64,000 nt of DNA from Alphaproteobacteria bacterium (GTDB lineage: Bacteria > Pseudomonadota > Alphaproteobacteria > ATCC43930 > CGMCC-115725), in assembly GCA_028871055.1 (NCBI GenBank), contig JAGWON010000001.1, positions 248,001 through 312,000 on the forward strand, written 5' to 3'. Positions 8,206-20,238 of this stretch are shown here, in pieces. The position numbers and the translations under genes were made by a program. Every line of letters begins with the position of its first letter. Position 1 is the first letter of the stretch. The notes under the pieces are model-generated. The model was not told the origin of the DNA, searched no databases, and saw only the letters and a list, made by a program, of their open reading frames with translations.

Positions 8206-10899
8206 ATGACGCAGGGGGTCCGGGCCGGCGCGGCGGCGAACGAGTCCGAGACGCAGGCGGGGCGGCCGGTCGCGGCAGTGAGCCTTGCCGCCGACGCGAC
8301 GCCGCTGATGGCGCAATATCTCGAGATCAAGCGTGCCCATCCCGACTGCCTGCTGTTCTACCGCATGGGCGATTTCTACGAGCTGTTCTTCGACGACGCC
8401 GCCAAGGCGGCGCGCGCGCTCGACATCACGCTCACCAAGCGCGGCAAGCACGACGGCGAGGACATTCCGATGTGCGGCGTCCCCGTCCACGCCGCCGAGG
8501 CCTATCTCGCCCGGCTGATCCGCCAGGGCTTCCGCGTCGCCGTCTGCGAGCAGATGGAGGACCCGGCCGAGGCCAAGAAGCGCGGCAACAAGGCACCGGT
8601 GAAGCGCGCCGTCATCCGGATCGTCACGCCCGGCACGCTGACCGAGGACAATCTTCTCGACGCGCGGCGCAACAACTACCTTGCGGCGCTGGCCGAGGCG
8701 CAGGGCGAGCTGGCGCTCGCCTGGCTCGATCTCTCGACCGGCGATTTCGCACTCCAAGGCGTCGCCGCCAAGGATCTGGCCGCCGCGCTGGCGCGGCTTG
8801 CGCCCGGCGAGATCCTGCTGCCCGAACGGCTCGTCCAGCGGCCGGCGCTGTTCGAGCTGCTGGGCGAATGGAAAGCGGCGCTGACGCCGCTGCCCAATCC
8901 GCGCTTCGAGTCCGAGAACGGCCGCAAGCGGCTTGAGGCGCTCTACGGCGTCGCGGCGCTCGACGCCTTCGGCGCCTTCGCCCGCGCCGAGATCGCCGCC
9001 GCCGGTGCGCTGGTCGACTACGTCGCACTGACGCAGCAGGGCCGGCTGCCGGCGCTGATGCCGCCGCGGCACGTCGCGGGCGGCGCCTTCATGGCGATCG
9101 ATCCGGCGACCCGGCGCAATCTGGAGCTCGCCGAGACTCTTGCCGGCGATCGCAAGGGCAGTCTGCTGGCGGCGCTCGATCGCACCGCGACCGGCGGCGG
9201 CGCGCGGCTCTTGGCCGAGCATCTGGCGGCGCCGCTGACCGACCGGGCGGCGATCGAGGCGCGGCTCGACGCAGTCGCCTTCTTCCGCGCCGACGAGCGC
9301 TTACGCGAAGCGGCGCGCGCCATCTTCCGCCGCTGCGGCGACATGGCGCGCGCCATGGCGCGCCTCGCGCTCGGCCGCGGCGGGCCGCGCGATCTCGCGT
9401 GCCTGCGCGATGCGCTGCGCGAAAGCGCCGCGTTGCGCGCGCTGCTCGACGGCGCGGCGCCGCAGCTCGTCGCCGCCGCGCGGCGCGATTTGGGCGAGCA
9501 TTCGACCTTCGTCGACCGCTTGGCGCGCGCGCTCGCGGTCGAGCTGCCGCTCCTGGCGCGCGACGGCGGCTTCATCGCGGTCGGCTATGCTGCCGAACTC
9601 GACGCGCTGCGGCGCCTGCGGGACGACGGCAAGCGCCTCATCGTCGAGCTCCAGGCGCGCTACGCCGGCGAGACCGGCATCCCGGCGCTCAAGATCCGCT
9701 TCAACAACGTCTTGGGCTATCACATCGACGTGACGCCGGCGCAGGCGGGCAAGCTCGGCCCCGCCTTCATCCATCGCCAGACGCTCGCCTCGTCGATGCG
9801 CTATGCCACGACCGAGCTTGCCGAGCTCGAAAGCAAGATCGCGTCGGCGGCCGACAAGGCGCTGGCGCTCGAATTGAAGCTCTTCGACGACCTGGTCGGC
9901 GAGGCGCGTTTCCGCGCCGAGATGATCCAGCGCGCGGCCGCGGCGCTGGCCGCGCTCGACGTCGCAGCATCGCAGGCCCAGCTCGCCGCCGAGCGCGGTT
10001 ATTGCCGGCCGGCGATCACCGAGGGCACCGACTTTGCCGTCGCCGCCGGCTGCCATCCGGTGGTCGAGCTTGCGCTCAACACCGCGAGCCGGCCCTTTGT
10101 CGCCAACGACTGCGACCTCAAGCCGGGCCAGCGGCTCTGGCTCCTGACCGGGCCCAACATGGCTGGCAAGAGCACCTTCCTGCGCCAGAACGCGCTCGTC
10201 GCGGTGATGGCGCAGATGGGCGGCTACGTGCCGGCCGAGGCGGCGACGCTCGGCGTCGTCGACCGGCTGTTCTCGCGCGTCGGCGCCGCCGACGATTTGG
10301 CGCGCGGCCGCTCGACCTTCATGGTCGAGATGGTTGAGACCGCCGCAATCCTGAACCAGGCGACGGTGCGCTCGCTCGTCATCCTCGACGAGATCGGCCG
10401 CGGAACGTCCACCTTCGACGGCCTCTCGATCGCCTGGGCGACGCTCGAACATCTCCACGACGTCAACCGCTGCCGGGCGCTGTTCGCGACGCATTACCAC
10501 GAGCTCACCGGACTCGCATCGAAGCTCGCCGACCTTTCCTGCCGCACCATGCGGGTCAAGGAGTGGCAGGGCGAGGTCGTGTTCCTGCACGAGGTGGCGG
10601 CAGGCGCGGCCGACCGCTCCTACGGTATCCACGTGGCGAAGCTCGCCGGTCTGCCGCCGGCAGTGATCGCACGCGCCGAGGCGGTGCTGGCGATCCTGGA
10701 AAAAGGCGAGCAGCGCGGCCAACTCGCCCGGCTTGCCGATGACCTGCCGCTGTTCACCGCCGCGTCACCGGCGAAGCCCGCCGCCGGCCCGTCGGCGGTC
10801 GAAGCACTGCTTCAGAGCCTGCGCCCGGACGAGCTTTCACCCAAAGCGGCGCTCGAATTCCTTTATAAGCTCAAAGGCTTGCTCGACGGGGGCGGCTGA
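8206..10899 (+). CDS. mutS: DNA mismatch repair protein MutS
   Basis: 897 residues. The N-terminal mismatch-binding domain carries the F-x-E motif in MGDFYELFF (about residues 62-70). The C-terminal ATPase has Walker [10 protein letters not shown] (649-657), Walker [13 protein letters not shown] and the signature [11 protein letters not shown]. It recognises mismatches and starts repair as a dimer. A Pro/Ala-rich linker (about 845-860) precedes the tetramerisation helix. There is no clear ribosome site. Instead TAGCTT lies at 8194-8199, exactly six bases before the ATG, one of several such arrangements in the window. Confidence 0.97.
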   Translation: MTQGVRAGAAANESETQAGRPVAAVSLAADATPLMAQYLEIKRAHPDCLLFYRMGDFYELFFDDAAKAARALDITLTKRGKHDGEDIPMCGVPVHAAEAYLARLIRQGFRVAVCEQMEDPAEAKKRGNKAPVKRAVIRIVTPGTLTEDNLLDARRNNYLAALAEAQGELALAWLDLSTGDFALQGVAAKDLAAALARLAPGEILLPERLVQRPALFELLGEWKAALTPLPNPRFESENGRKRLEALYGVAALDAFGAFARAEIAAAGALVDYVALTQQGRLPALMPPRHVAGGAFMAIDPATRRNLELAETLAGDRKGSLLAALDRTATGGGARLLAEHLAAPLTDRAAIEARLDAVAFFRADERLREAARAIFRRCGDMARAMARLALGRGGPRDLACLRDALRESAALRALLDGAAPQLVAAARRDLGEHSTFVDRLARALAVELPLLARDGGFIAVGYAAELDALRRLRDDGKRLIVELQARYAGETGIPALKIRFNNVLGYHIDVTPAQAGKLGPAFIHRQTLASSMRYATTELAELESKIASAADKALALELKLFDDLVGEARFRAEMIQRAAAALAALDVAASQAQLAAERGYCRPAITEGTDFAVAAGCHPVVELALNTASRPFVANDCDLKPGQRLWLLTGPNMAGKSTFLRQNALVAVMAQMGGYVPAEAATLGVVDRLFSRVGAADDLARGRSTFMVEMVETAAILNQATVRSLVILDEIGRGTSTFDGLSIAWATLEHLHDVNRCRALFATHYHELTGLASKLADLSCRTMRVKEWQGEVVFLHEVAAGAADRSYGIHVAKLAGLPPAVIARAEAVLAILEKGEQRGQLARLADDLPLFTAASPAKPAAGPSAVEALLQSLRPDELSPKAALEFLYKLKGLLDGGG

Positions 10900-10951
10900 T
10901 TCGCGCGGCGTTGCGGGCGACAGGAAACGGCCGCCCGTGTAAACTGACCCC

Positions 10952-13705
10952 ATGCCCATGATCACCCGGCCGCGCGCGGTGCTCGACCGCCGCGCGCTCC
11001 AGGCGACGCTCGACGAGCTGGCCGAAAACGGCGCGCCGACACCGCAGCAGCTCGTCGCGTCCCTCAAGGTCGCACTCGCCGCCGGCCGCGCCGAAATCCG
11101 CCAGCGCTTCGACGAGAACGGCTCGGGCAGCGACGCCGTGCACGCGCTCTCGTTCCTGATGGATCAGCTCATTCGCGTGCTCTACGACTTCACCGTCGCG
11201 CACGTCTATCCCGCCGCCAACCCGACCGAGGGCGAGCGCATGGCGGTGGTCGCGGTCGGCGGTTACGGCCGCGGCGAGCTTGCGCCCTATTCCGACGTCG
11301 ATCTGCTGTTCCTGCTGCCCTACAAGGCGACGCCGCACACCGAGCAGGTCGTCGAATACATGCTCTACGCGCTGTGGGATTTGGGCCTCAAGGTCGGCCA
11401 GTCGACGCGTTCGATCACCGAAACCATCGCCCAGGCGAAATCCGATCTCACCATCCGCACCGCCATCCTCGAGGCGCGCTACGTCTGGGGCGACCAGGAG
11501 ATTTTCGACGCGATGAAGGCGGCCTTCGACGCCGAGATCGTCAAGGGCAACGCCGCCGCCTATGTCCGGGACAAGCTCGCCGAGCGCAACGAGCGCCACC
11601 AGCGCCTCGGCGATTCACGCTATGTCGTCGAGCCCAACGTCAAGGAGGGCAAGGGGGGCTTGCGCGACCTGCACACCTTGTTCTGGATCGCCAAGTTCGC
11701 CTATCGCGTCGACGACGTCTCGAAGCTCGTCGAGCTCGAGGTGTTCTCCGAGGACGAAGCTGCGCGCTTCGCCCGGGCGCAGAACTTCCTGTGGACCGTG
11801 CGCTGCCACCTGCATTTCCTAGCCTCCCGCGCCGAGGACCGCCTGACCTTCGAGTACCAGGCCGAGATCGGTCGCCGCATGGGCTACACCGATCACGCCG
11901 GCACGCGCGGCGTCGAGCGCTTCATGAAGCATTATTTCCTGGTCGCCAAGGACGTCGGCGACCTGACGCGCATCATCTGCGCCGTGCTCGAATCCGAGCA
12001 CAAGGCGCGGCCGCTGCTGGCCTGGCGGCCGTGGGGCGGCGGCAAGAAGCTCGACGGCTTCATCGTCGAGGGCGGCCGCATCGACGTCGACGGCGAGAAC
12101 GCCTTCCGCCGGAATCGAGTGGATCTGCTGCGCCTGTTTCACGTCGCCGAGGAGCACGACCTCGACATCCATCCGCACGCGCTGCGCCTGATCACGCACA
12201 ACCTGCGGCTGATCGACGCCGACCTGCGCGCCGATCCCGAAGCCAATCGCCTGTTCATGGATATCCTGACCTCGCGCAAGGATCCCGAGGTCGCGCTCAG
12301 GCGCTTGAACGAGGCCGGCGTCTTCGGCCGCTTCGTGCCGGATTTTGGCCGCGTGGTGGCGCAGATGCAGTACGACATGTATCACATCTACACCGTCGAC
12401 GAGCACACCATCTTCGCCATCGGCATCCTGGCGAAGATCGAGAAGGGCCTGCTCGCGGACGAGCTGCCGCTGGCGACATCGCTGGTGCCGACGATCGATG
12501 CAGGCTCGCGCCGCGCTCTCTATCTCGCCGTGCTCTGCCACGACATCGCCAAGGGCCGCGGCGGCGACCATTCGATCCTGGGCGAGGACGTGGCGCAGAA
12601 GCTCGGGCCGCGGCTTGGGCTCTCGGCCGAGGAGACCGAGACCGTCGCCTGGCTGGTGCGCTGGCACCTGCTGATGAGTGCGACCGCGTTCAAGCTCGAC
12701 ATCGACGATGCGCAGACGATATCCGACTTCGTCGCCCGGGTGCAGTCGCCCGAGCGGCTGAAGCTGCTCCTGGTGCTGACCGTGGTCGACATCCGCGCCG
12801 TCGGGCCCAAGGTGTGGAACGGCTGGAAGGCGACGCTCTTGCGCGAGCTCTATCACCGCGCTGCCGAGCTGATGGCCGGCGGCCTGGTCGAGGAGGCGCG
12901 CGGCCAGCGCATCGCCGCGGCGCAGGAGGCGGTCCGCAAGCTGCTCACCGACTTCACGCCCGACGAGATCGAGAGCTTCGTCGCCAAGGGCTATCCGTTC
13001 TACTGGCTGTCGTTCGAGCCCGAGACCATGGCGCGGCACGCGCGCCTCATCCGCGAGGCCGAGCGCAGCGCCAAGCCGCTCACGCTCGAGACCCGGGTCG
13101 ACGCCGGCCGCGCGGTGACCGAAGTCACGCTCTACACCGCCGATCACGCCGGGCTGTTCTCGCGCATCGCCGGCGCGTTCGCCATCGCCGGCGCCAACAT
13201 CGTCGACGCCAAGATTCTCACCATGCAGAACGGCATGGCGCTCGATACCTTCTGGGTCCAGGACCAGACGGGCGGCGCCTTCGACAAGCCGGAGAAGATC
13301 GCGCGGCTGGCGGCCACGCTCGACGGCGTTCTGTCGGGCGCGATCAAGGCGCATGTCGAGCTGGCGAAGCCGCAGGCGATTCCGACGCGCACCCGCGCGC
13401 TTGCCGTGCCGCCGCGCGTCATCATCAACAACGGCGTCAGCCGCACCCACACGGTGATCGAGGTCAACGGTCGCGACCGGCCCGGCCTGCTGTTCCAGCT
13501 GACTCGCGCCCTGACCGCGCTCAATCTGCAGATCTCGAGCGCCAAGATCTCGACCTACGGCGAAAAGGTGGTCGACGTCTTCTACGTGAAGGATCTTTTC
13601 GGCCACAAGATCGACGACGAGGCGCGGCTCAAGACCATCCGCGAGGGCCTGCTCGCGGCGCTCGCCGACGAGGCGGCGAAAAGCTCGACCGCCGCGGCGG
13701 AGTAG
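10952..13705 (+). CDS. glnD: Bifunctional [protein-PII] uridylyltransferase / uridylyl-removing enzyme
   Basis: 917 residues. The nucleotidyltransferase motif GGYGRGELAPYSDVD is at 103-117, with the metal Asp pair D115/D117. An HD hydrolase domain follows near 525 (LCHDIAKGRGGDH), then two ACT domains (about 720-790 and 832-905: TADHAGLFSRIAGAFA and GRDRPGLLFQLTRAL) that bind glutamine. It adds UMP to PII when nitrogen is scarce and removes it when glutamine is high. A second Met lies two codons in. TAAACT at 10940-10945 ends six bases before the ATG and no strong ribosome site is seen. It follows mutS by 52 nt. Confidence 0.97.
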   Translation: MPMITRPRAVLDRRALQATLDELAENGAPTPQQLVASLKVALAAGRAEIRQRFDENGSGSDAVHALSFLMDQLIRVLYDFTVAHVYPAANPTEGERMAVVAVGGYGRGELAPYSDVDLLFLLPYKATPHTEQVVEYMLYALWDLGLKVGQSTRSITETIAQAKSDLTIRTAILEARYVWGDQEIFDAMKAAFDAEIVKGNAAAYVRDKLAERNERHQRLGDSRYVVEPNVKEGKGGLRDLHTLFWIAKFAYRVDDVSKLVELEVFSEDEAARFARAQNFLWTVRCHLHFLASRAEDRLTFEYQAEIGRRMGYTDHAGTRGVERFMKHYFLVAKDVGDLTRIICAVLESEHKARPLLAWRPWGGGKKLDGFIVEGGRIDVDGENAFRRNRVDLLRLFHVAEEHDLDIHPHALRLITHNLRLIDADLRADPEANRLFMDILTSRKDPEVALRRLNEAGVFGRFVPDFGRVVAQMQYDMYHIYTVDEHTIFAIGILAKIEKGLLADELPLATSLVPTIDAGSRRALYLAVLCHDIAKGRGGDHSILGEDVAQKLGPRLGLSAEETETVAWLVRWHLLMSATAFKLDIDDAQTISDFVARVQSPERLKLLLVLTVVDIRAVGPKVWNGWKATLLRELYHRAAELMAGGLVEEARGQRIAAAQEAVRKLLTDFTPDEIESFVAKGYPFYWLSFEPETMARHARLIREAERSAKPLTLETRVDAGRAVTEVTLYTADHAGLFSRIAGAFAIAGANIVDAKILTMQNGMALDTFWVQDQTGGAFDKPEKIARLAATLDGVLSGAIKAHVELAKPQAIPTRTRALAVPPRVIINNGVSRTHTVIEVNGRDRPGLLFQLTRALTALNLQISSAKISTYGEKVVDVFYVKDLFGHKIDDEARLKTIREGLLAALADEAAKSSTAAAE

Positions 13706-13711
13706 GCTCAG

Positions 13712-14869
13712 TCACCCGGCGCCGCGGTGGAAGTCGATGGTCGGCGTCAGCGCGATGATCGCGATCGCCGCCAGCGCCGCCGGCACGAAGGCGAAGGCCG
13801 CCCAGCCGCTCGCGTCCCAGGCGAAACCGGCGAGGATCGGCAGCACCACCGCCGTCGGGTAGGAGATGGTGAACATCGCCGCGGTGACGCGATGGATGTC
13901 GTCGTGGCCGGCGAGCAACGCCGGCAGCGCCAGCATCAGCACCAGCATCGCCGAATTGGCGAACCCCATGACCCCGGACCAGACGACGATCCAGACGCCA
14001 GGCATGAAGGCGAGGCCGGCGGCGCTCGCCAGCACCAGCGCGCCGAGCACGACATAGGCGGCGCGCCGCCGCACCAGCTTCTCGGCCAGAACCAGCATGG
14101 CGAACGACGCCGGCAGCTGGCAGAAATTGAGCGAGGTCAGCGCCGCGCTGATCCAGCGTCCGTCGCCGGTCGCGTGCAGATAGTCGGGCAGGAAGGTGTT
14201 GGTGGCGAAGTAGGCGGTGTTGACGCCGCCCATCGTGAACGCCAGGCGCCACACCAGCGGGTTCTTCCAGTCGGGCCACCAGCGCCGCGGCACCGACGAT
14301 TTCGCAGCGGGCTCAAGCGGCGCGACCAGCAGGACCAGGAACGCGGTTGCCAGCACCGGGGCCGACCACACGACGAAGCTCCAGCGCCAGCTTCCGACCA
14401 ACGGGAGGACGAGGGGGAGGGTCAGCGCCACCGGCAGCGTCTCGCTCGTAAGCAGGCCGTTGGTATAGACCGCGGTGGCAAAGCCGATGCGGTTTGGCAC
14501 CCAGGCGCGCACCAGCGGCGGCAGCGCCGGCTGCATGATGGCGACGCCGGCGCTCATCGCCACGGTGGCGAGATAGAGCGTGACGATGCCGCCGGCGGCG
14601 CCGCGCGCCGCCGAGGCCAGCGCGGTCAACACGAGGCCGGCGATCAGCGTCGGCACCGCGCCGGTCCGCGCGATCAGGAGCGAGCCCGGCACCGCGGCGA
14701 AGGCGAACAGCAGCGAGGGCAGCGAGCCCAGCGTGCCGACCTCGGTCTCGCTCATCTGCAGATCGGCGTGGATGAGCGGGATCACCGGCGGCACGGCCAG
14801 CACGGTAAGGCGCAGGCCCATGCCGGCGAGCCACAGGATCGCGAGCGGGAGAAGCAGCTTTCGGGACAC
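13712..14869 (-). CDS. Major facilitator superfamily transporter, CynX/NimT-like
   Basis: 385 residues with about 12 membrane helices and an Arg-rich loop in the middle (EPAAKSSVPRRWWPDWKNP, about 190-210). The first helices read LLLPLAILWLAGMGLRLTVLAVPPVIPLIHADLQMSE-like, and LIARTGAVPTLIAGLVLTA sits at the usual loop 2-3 position. This layout resembles the cyanate/nitroimidazole transporter group. The substrate is not predictable. It converges on glnD with a 6-nt gap and has no obvious operon partner. Confidence 0.8.
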   Translation of the reverse strand: MSRKLLLPLAILWLAGMGLRLTVLAVPPVIPLIHADLQMSETEVGTLGSLPSLLFAFAAVPGSLLIARTGAVPTLIAGLVLTALASAARGAAGGIVTLYLATVAMSAGVAIMQPALPPLVRAWVPNRIGFATAVYTNGLLTSETLPVALTLPLVLPLVGSWRWSFVVWSAPVLATAFLVLLVAPLEPAAKSSVPRRWWPDWKNPLVWRLAFTMGGVNTAYFATNTFLPDYLHATGDGRWISAALTSLNFCQLPASFAMLVLAEKLVRRRAAYVVLGALVLASAAGLAFMPGVWIVVWSGVMGFANSAMLVLMLALPALLAGHDDIHRVTAAMFTISYPTAVVLPILAGFAWDASGWAAFAFVPAALAAIAIIALTPTIDFHRGAG

Positions 14870-14945
14870 GGTGCGCGGGGGCTGAACCAGGGGACGGGAC
14901 GAACGGTTTAGCCGAACCGCGGCTCGGCGTCGAGCGGCGTCGGCT

Positions 14946-15797
14946 TCAGGTCTCGAACTGTGCGGCCGCCAGCGCCGGTGGCGGCTTCCAGTTCACCGCG
15001 AGCTGGCGGTAGGCCAAGGCGTTGAACGCGGCGCCGAACGCGCCGACGACGAGCTGGACGGCGGCTTGCGCGAGTCCCAGCGCGGTGCGGCCGACGAAGC
15101 CAAGCTGCGCGATCCATGCGCCCGCCGATTCCGGTCCGTGCATGGCGACAAAGATCACGGCGACGATGCCGCCGCCGATGGCGGTAACGATCACGGCGGG
15201 CAGGACCATCAGCAGCCAGCCGAAGAACAGCCGCGGCGTATTGCGCCGACCGCGCCGCCACGCGGCGCGGATGGCTTTGGCCGGATCGTCGGTCGCGATC
15301 GCGGGGGCGATGAGATAGAGGCGGGTCACGGCGACAATGAAGGCGACGGCCGCCGCCACGATCACAACGATGCCGGCGACCAGTGCCGCTCCGCCGAGAT
15401 GAGCGGCGACGACGCCGACGACGACCGCGACCGCAGCGGCCGGCACCAGGATCAGCATCAGCAGCAGGGTGACGCCGACGATTCGCCAGTGGCGCCGGCG
15501 GAATTGCAACGCCGCGGTCCACGAATGCTCGCCCAGCAGGATGGTGCGTAGAAACGCGACGTGCCAAGCGATGCTCGCGGCGATGACCAGCACGGTCACG
15601 GCGAAGGCGAGCACGGCTAGCGAAAGCGGCCGGTGCGGCCCGCCGTTGCGAAACGAGAAATTGACGCCGTTGATGACCAGATACGCCCAGCCCGTGCGCA
15701 CGATGGTCAGCGGATGGGTGAAGACGAAGCGGTAGGCGCTGTTGACCGTGTCCCAGAACGCGAGCTTGACCACCCGGCTTCTCCCCCGAAAAGCCAC
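14946..15797 (-). CDS. Conserved integral membrane protein of unknown function
   Basis: 283 residues from a GTG; a later GTG at about residue 9 (VVKLAFWDTV) is also possible. The N-terminus AFWDTVNSAYRFVFTHP looks cytoplasmic, followed by six hydrophobic stretches. The loop PAKAIRAAWRRGRRNTPRL falls in the same relative place as in the membrane protein at 1590-2381, suggesting a shared family. TATAGT (15806-15811, minus) lies eight bases before the GTG, a possible -10 box for a leaderless message. It is downstream of dnaJ but separated by a strong hairpin, so it is probably its own unit. No function is assigned. Confidence 0.72.
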   Translation of the reverse strand: MAFRGRSRVVKLAFWDTVNSAYRFVFTHPLTIVRTGWAYLVINGVNFSFRNGGPHRPLSLAVLAFAVTVLVIAASIAWHVAFLRTILLGEHSWTAALQFRRRHWRIVGVTLLLMLILVPAAAVAVVVGVVAAHLGGAALVAGIVVIVAAAVAFIVAVTRLYLIAPAIATDDPAKAIRAAWRRGRRNTPRLFFGWLLMVLPAVIVTAIGGGIVAVIFVAMHGPESAGAWIAQLGFVGRTALGLAQAAVQLVVGAFGAAFNALAYRQLAVNWKPPPALAAAQFET

Positions 15798-15830
15798 CCC
15801 GCGCGACTATAGCATGCGATGCGTAGCACA

Positions 15831-15856
15831 GGCGCGGACCGATCTGGGTCCGCGCC
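15831..15856. terminator. GC-rich hairpin downstream of dnaJ
   Basis: GGCGCGGACC and GGTCCGCGCC form a perfect 10-bp stem with loop GATCTG, 25 nt after the dnaJ stop codon. It is not followed by a run of T in the minus direction, so it is not a classical intrinsic terminator. It may still end or stabilise the dnaKJ transcript. Confidence 0.45.
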
Positions 15857-15880
15857 GTCGTGCGAAGCCGAATAAAATGG

Positions 15881-17020
15881 CTATTCGGTCAGGTCGCCGA
15901 AGAACTCTTTGACCTTGGCAAAGAAGCTTTCGGCCTCGGGCTGGGTCTTGCGCGCGTCGCCGGCGGCTTCGAACTCGCGCAGCAGCTCCTGTTGCCGCTT
16001 CGACAGCTGCACCGGCGTCTCGACGCGGACTTCGACGTACATGTCGCCGCGCGCCGCGGAGCGCAGCGTCGACATGCCCTTGCCCTTGAGGCGGAGCTGA
16101 TGGCCGTTCTGCGTGCCGGCGGGAATGGTCACGCGCGCGCGGCTGCCGTCGATTGCCGGTACTTCGAGCGCGCCGCCGAGCGCCGCCGTCGCCATCGACA
16201 CCGGCACGCGCACGTGGATGTTGCTGCCGTCGCGCTGGAACAGGCGGTGCGGCTTGATGGTGAGGAAGATGTAGAGATCGCCGGCGCCGCCGCCGCGCAC
16301 GCCGGCCTCGCCCTCGCCGGCGAGGCGGATGCGCGTGCCGTCCTCGACGCCCGCCGGAATCGACACCGCCAGCGCGCGCTCCTTGTGGACGCGGCCCTGA
16401 CCGCCGCATTGGCGGCACGGATTCTCGATGACGCGGCCGGCGCCGTGGCACGACGGGCAGGTGCGCTCGACGGTGAAGAAGCCTTGTTGCGCGCGCACGC
16501 GGCCCTGGCCGTGGCAGGTCGGGCAGTTGATCGGCCGCGAGCCCGCCTCGGCGCCGGTGCCCTTGCACGCCTCGCAGCTTGACAGCGTCGGTACGCGCAC
16601 GGTGGTCTGCTTGCCGTGGAACGCCTCCTCGAGCGCGATCTCGAGGTTGTAGCGCAGGTCGCTGCCGCGCAGGTTCGCGCCTTGCTGGCGCCGGCCGCCC
16701 ATGAACTCGCCGAACATCTCGTCGAAGATGTCGGCGAAGCCGGCGCCGAAGCCGGCGCCGAAGCCGAAGTCGCCGCCGCGCCCGCCGCCGGCGTTTTCGA
16801 AGGCGGCGTGGCCGAAGCGGTCGTAGGCGGCGCGCTTCTGCTCGTCCTTCAGGACGTCGTAGGCCTCGTTGATTTCCTTGAAGCGGTGCTCGGCCTTGGT
16901 GTCGCCCGGATTGCGGTCCGGATGATACTGCATGGCGAGCTTGCGATAGGCCTTCTTGAGGTCCTCCGACGAGGCGCTCCGCGTCACGCCGAGAATCTCG
17001 TAAAAATCGCGCTTCGCCAT
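15881..17020 (-). CDS. dnaJ: Chaperone protein DnaJ
   Basis: 379 residues. The J domain (1-70) has the HPD tripeptide in [12 protein letters not shown] Gly/Phe-rich linker ([19 protein letters not shown]) follows. The four zinc repeats [24 protein letters not shown] and CRQCGGQG lie between about 145 and 215, ahead of the C-terminal substrate-binding barrels. It stimulates DnaK ATPase and delivers unfolded clients. It lies 55 nt after dnaK on the same strand. Confidence 0.97.
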   Translation of the reverse strand: MAKRDFYEILGVTRSASSEDLKKAYRKLAMQYHPDRNPGDTKAEHRFKEINEAYDVLKDEQKRAAYDRFGHAAFENAGGGRGGDFGFGAGFGAGFADIFDEMFGEFMGGRRQQGANLRGSDLRYNLEIALEEAFHGKQTTVRVPTLSSCEACKGTGAEAGSRPINCPTCHGQGRVRAQQGFFTVERTCPSCHGAGRVIENPCRQCGGQGRVHKERALAVSIPAGVEDGTRIRLAGEGEAGVRGGGAGDLYIFLTIKPHRLFQRDGSNIHVRVPVSMATAALGGALEVPAIDGSRARVTIPAGTQNGHQLRLKGKGMSTLRSAARGDMYVEVRVETPVQLSKRQQELLREFEAAGDARKTQPEAESFFAKVKEFFGDLTE

Positions 17021-17075
17021 CGCCCGTTTATTACGCTTTTGGTTTCAAGGTGGCGACGAAAAAGGCGGCGCCGCC

Positions 17076-19034
<1,959 letters not shown>

Positions 19035-19092
19035 ATGCTCTCTCTCCTTGGGCGGGCCCGCGCGGCCCGAAGCGCCGCTCGAGCCCCCGTTC

Positions 19093-19118
19093 TAAATGGG
19101 GTCGTCCCGGAAGCCGAG
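19093..19118 (-). promoter_or_regulatory. Candidate heat-shock (sigma-32) promoter for dnaKJ
   Basis: On the minus strand CCCCATTTA (19101 down to 19093) is a close match to the sigma-32 -10 element (CCCCATnT). A weak -35 match CTCG (19118-19115; consensus CTTG) lies 13 nt upstream. The predicted start gives a leader of about 50 nt ending in the dnaK ribosome site. No CIRCE inverted repeat is visible between this site and dnaK. The -10 is convincing, the -35 is poor. Confidence 0.45.
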
Positions 19119-19257
19119 GGGATATATATGGAGCGCCGGACCCGGCTGCAACGTCCGTCCGGCCTTTCCCCCGGCCGTTTTCCGGCCTAATAGATGGGTG
19201 AGCCGGGCGCCGGGCTCAAGGGTGGCGCCGCGGAAAGCCGCCCGGCGGCTTGGTTCC

Positions 19258-20127
19258 ATGATCGTCTCGGCCAGCTATCGCACCGACATTCCGGCGTTCT
19301 ATCCCGGCTGGCTGATGGCGCGCCTCGCGGCCGGCTTTGCCCGGGTCAAGAGCCCCTATGGCGGCCGGTCGAGCACCATCGCGCTGCGGCCGGACGCGGT
19401 CGACGGTTTCGTCTTCTGGACCCGGAACGCGGCGCCGATGGCACCCCATTGGGAGCGGGTCCGGCGCGTCGCGCCCTTCTATCTCCAGTTCACTCTGACC
19501 GGCTATCCGCGCGCGCTCGAGGCCGGCACCTTGGCGCCGGCGGCGGCGCTCCGCCAGATGCGCAGTGTGGCCCGCCGCTTCGGCCCGCGCGCGGTGGTCT
19601 GGCGCTACGATCCGATCGTGCTGTCGACGGCGACGCCGCCCGACTGGCACGCGGCGAATTTCGCGCGTCTCGCGCGCGCGCTCGCCGCCACCGCCGACGA
19701 AGTCGTCGTCTCGTTCGTCCAACCCTATCGCAAGACGGTGCGCAATCTCGACGCGGCGGCGCACGCGCACGGCTTCGCCTGGCGCGATCCGAGCGACGAC
19801 GAGAAGCGCGACCTCATCGCGCGGCTCGTGCCGGTCGCGCAGGCGCGCGGCATGCGGTTGACGCTCTGCACCCAGCCGCAGCTCGTCGCCGCGGGCGCCG
19901 GCGAAGCGCGCTGCATCGACGCGGCGCGGCTCTCGGCCGTCGCTGGACGGCCGATCGCGGCACGCGAGAAGGGCAATCGTTTGGGCTGCCGCTGCGCCGA
20001 GAGCCGCGACATCGGCGCCTACGACAGCTGTGCCCAGGGCTGCGTCTATTGCTACGCGGTCGCCGATCGCGTCCGCGCCGCCGCGCAATTGAAACGCCAC
20101 GATCCGGCGGCGCCGGCGCTGGGTTGA
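19258..20127 (+). CDS. DUF1848 family protein with C-terminal cysteine cluster
   Basis: 289 residues from the Met in MIVSASYRTDIPAFYPGWLM, the usual N-terminus of DUF1848 proteins (the open frame runs further upstream but is unlike the family). The C-terminus holds C244-x-C246 and then C258-x3-C262-x2-C265 (DSCAQGCVYCYAV). The latter is spaced exactly like the radical-SAM iron-sulphur motif, but sits at the end of the protein instead of the beginning. A TIM-barrel-like pattern (VVWRYDPIVLS, VVVSFVQPYRKTV, LTLCTQPQL) fits an iron-sulphur enzyme, but its reaction is not known to me. Stand-alone gene, divergent from dnaK. Confidence 0.8.
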   Translation: MIVSASYRTDIPAFYPGWLMARLAAGFARVKSPYGGRSSTIALRPDAVDGFVFWTRNAAPMAPHWERVRRVAPFYLQFTLTGYPRALEAGTLAPAAALRQMRSVARRFGPRAVVWRYDPIVLSTATPPDWHAANFARLARALAATADEVVVSFVQPYRKTVRNLDAAAHAHGFAWRDPSDDEKRDLIARLVPVAQARGMRLTLCTQPQLVAAGAGEARCIDAARLSAVAGRPIAAREKGNRLGCRCAESRDIGAYDSCAQGCVYCYAVADRVRAAAQLKRHDPAAPALG

Positions 20128-20185
20128 GGCGGCGAGCGGGCTTCGGTGTCAAGATTAGCGACATTTCGAGCGCATTCGACTCAAG

Positions 20186-20202
20186 CTTTATTCTAAATAA
20201 AG
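20186..20202. promoter_or_regulatory. AT-rich inverted repeat before the PEP-CTERM/TPR gene
   Basis: CTTTATT-CTA-AATAAAG is a perfect 7-bp inverted repeat in a markedly AT-rich patch, 36 nt before the ATG of the next gene. It could be an operator or part of a promoter (TATTCT and TAAATA are -10-like). An AAGAAGGA run follows immediately but is too far from the ATG to be its ribosome site. Confidence 0.35.
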
Positions 20203-20238
20203 AAGGATTTAACGCGAGGCCCCTAGAGTTTTGGGCGC

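Noticed and set aside
6658-9222. Continuation of the phoR frame to 854 codons
   Set aside because: Everything upstream of the Met at 8064 lies antisense to mutS and has no family similarity.
11374-13758. Very long second open frame (794 codons) inside glnD
   Set aside because: It is an alternate frame of a high-GC gene, Arg/Pro-rich, with no known motifs, while the glnD frame has every expected domain.
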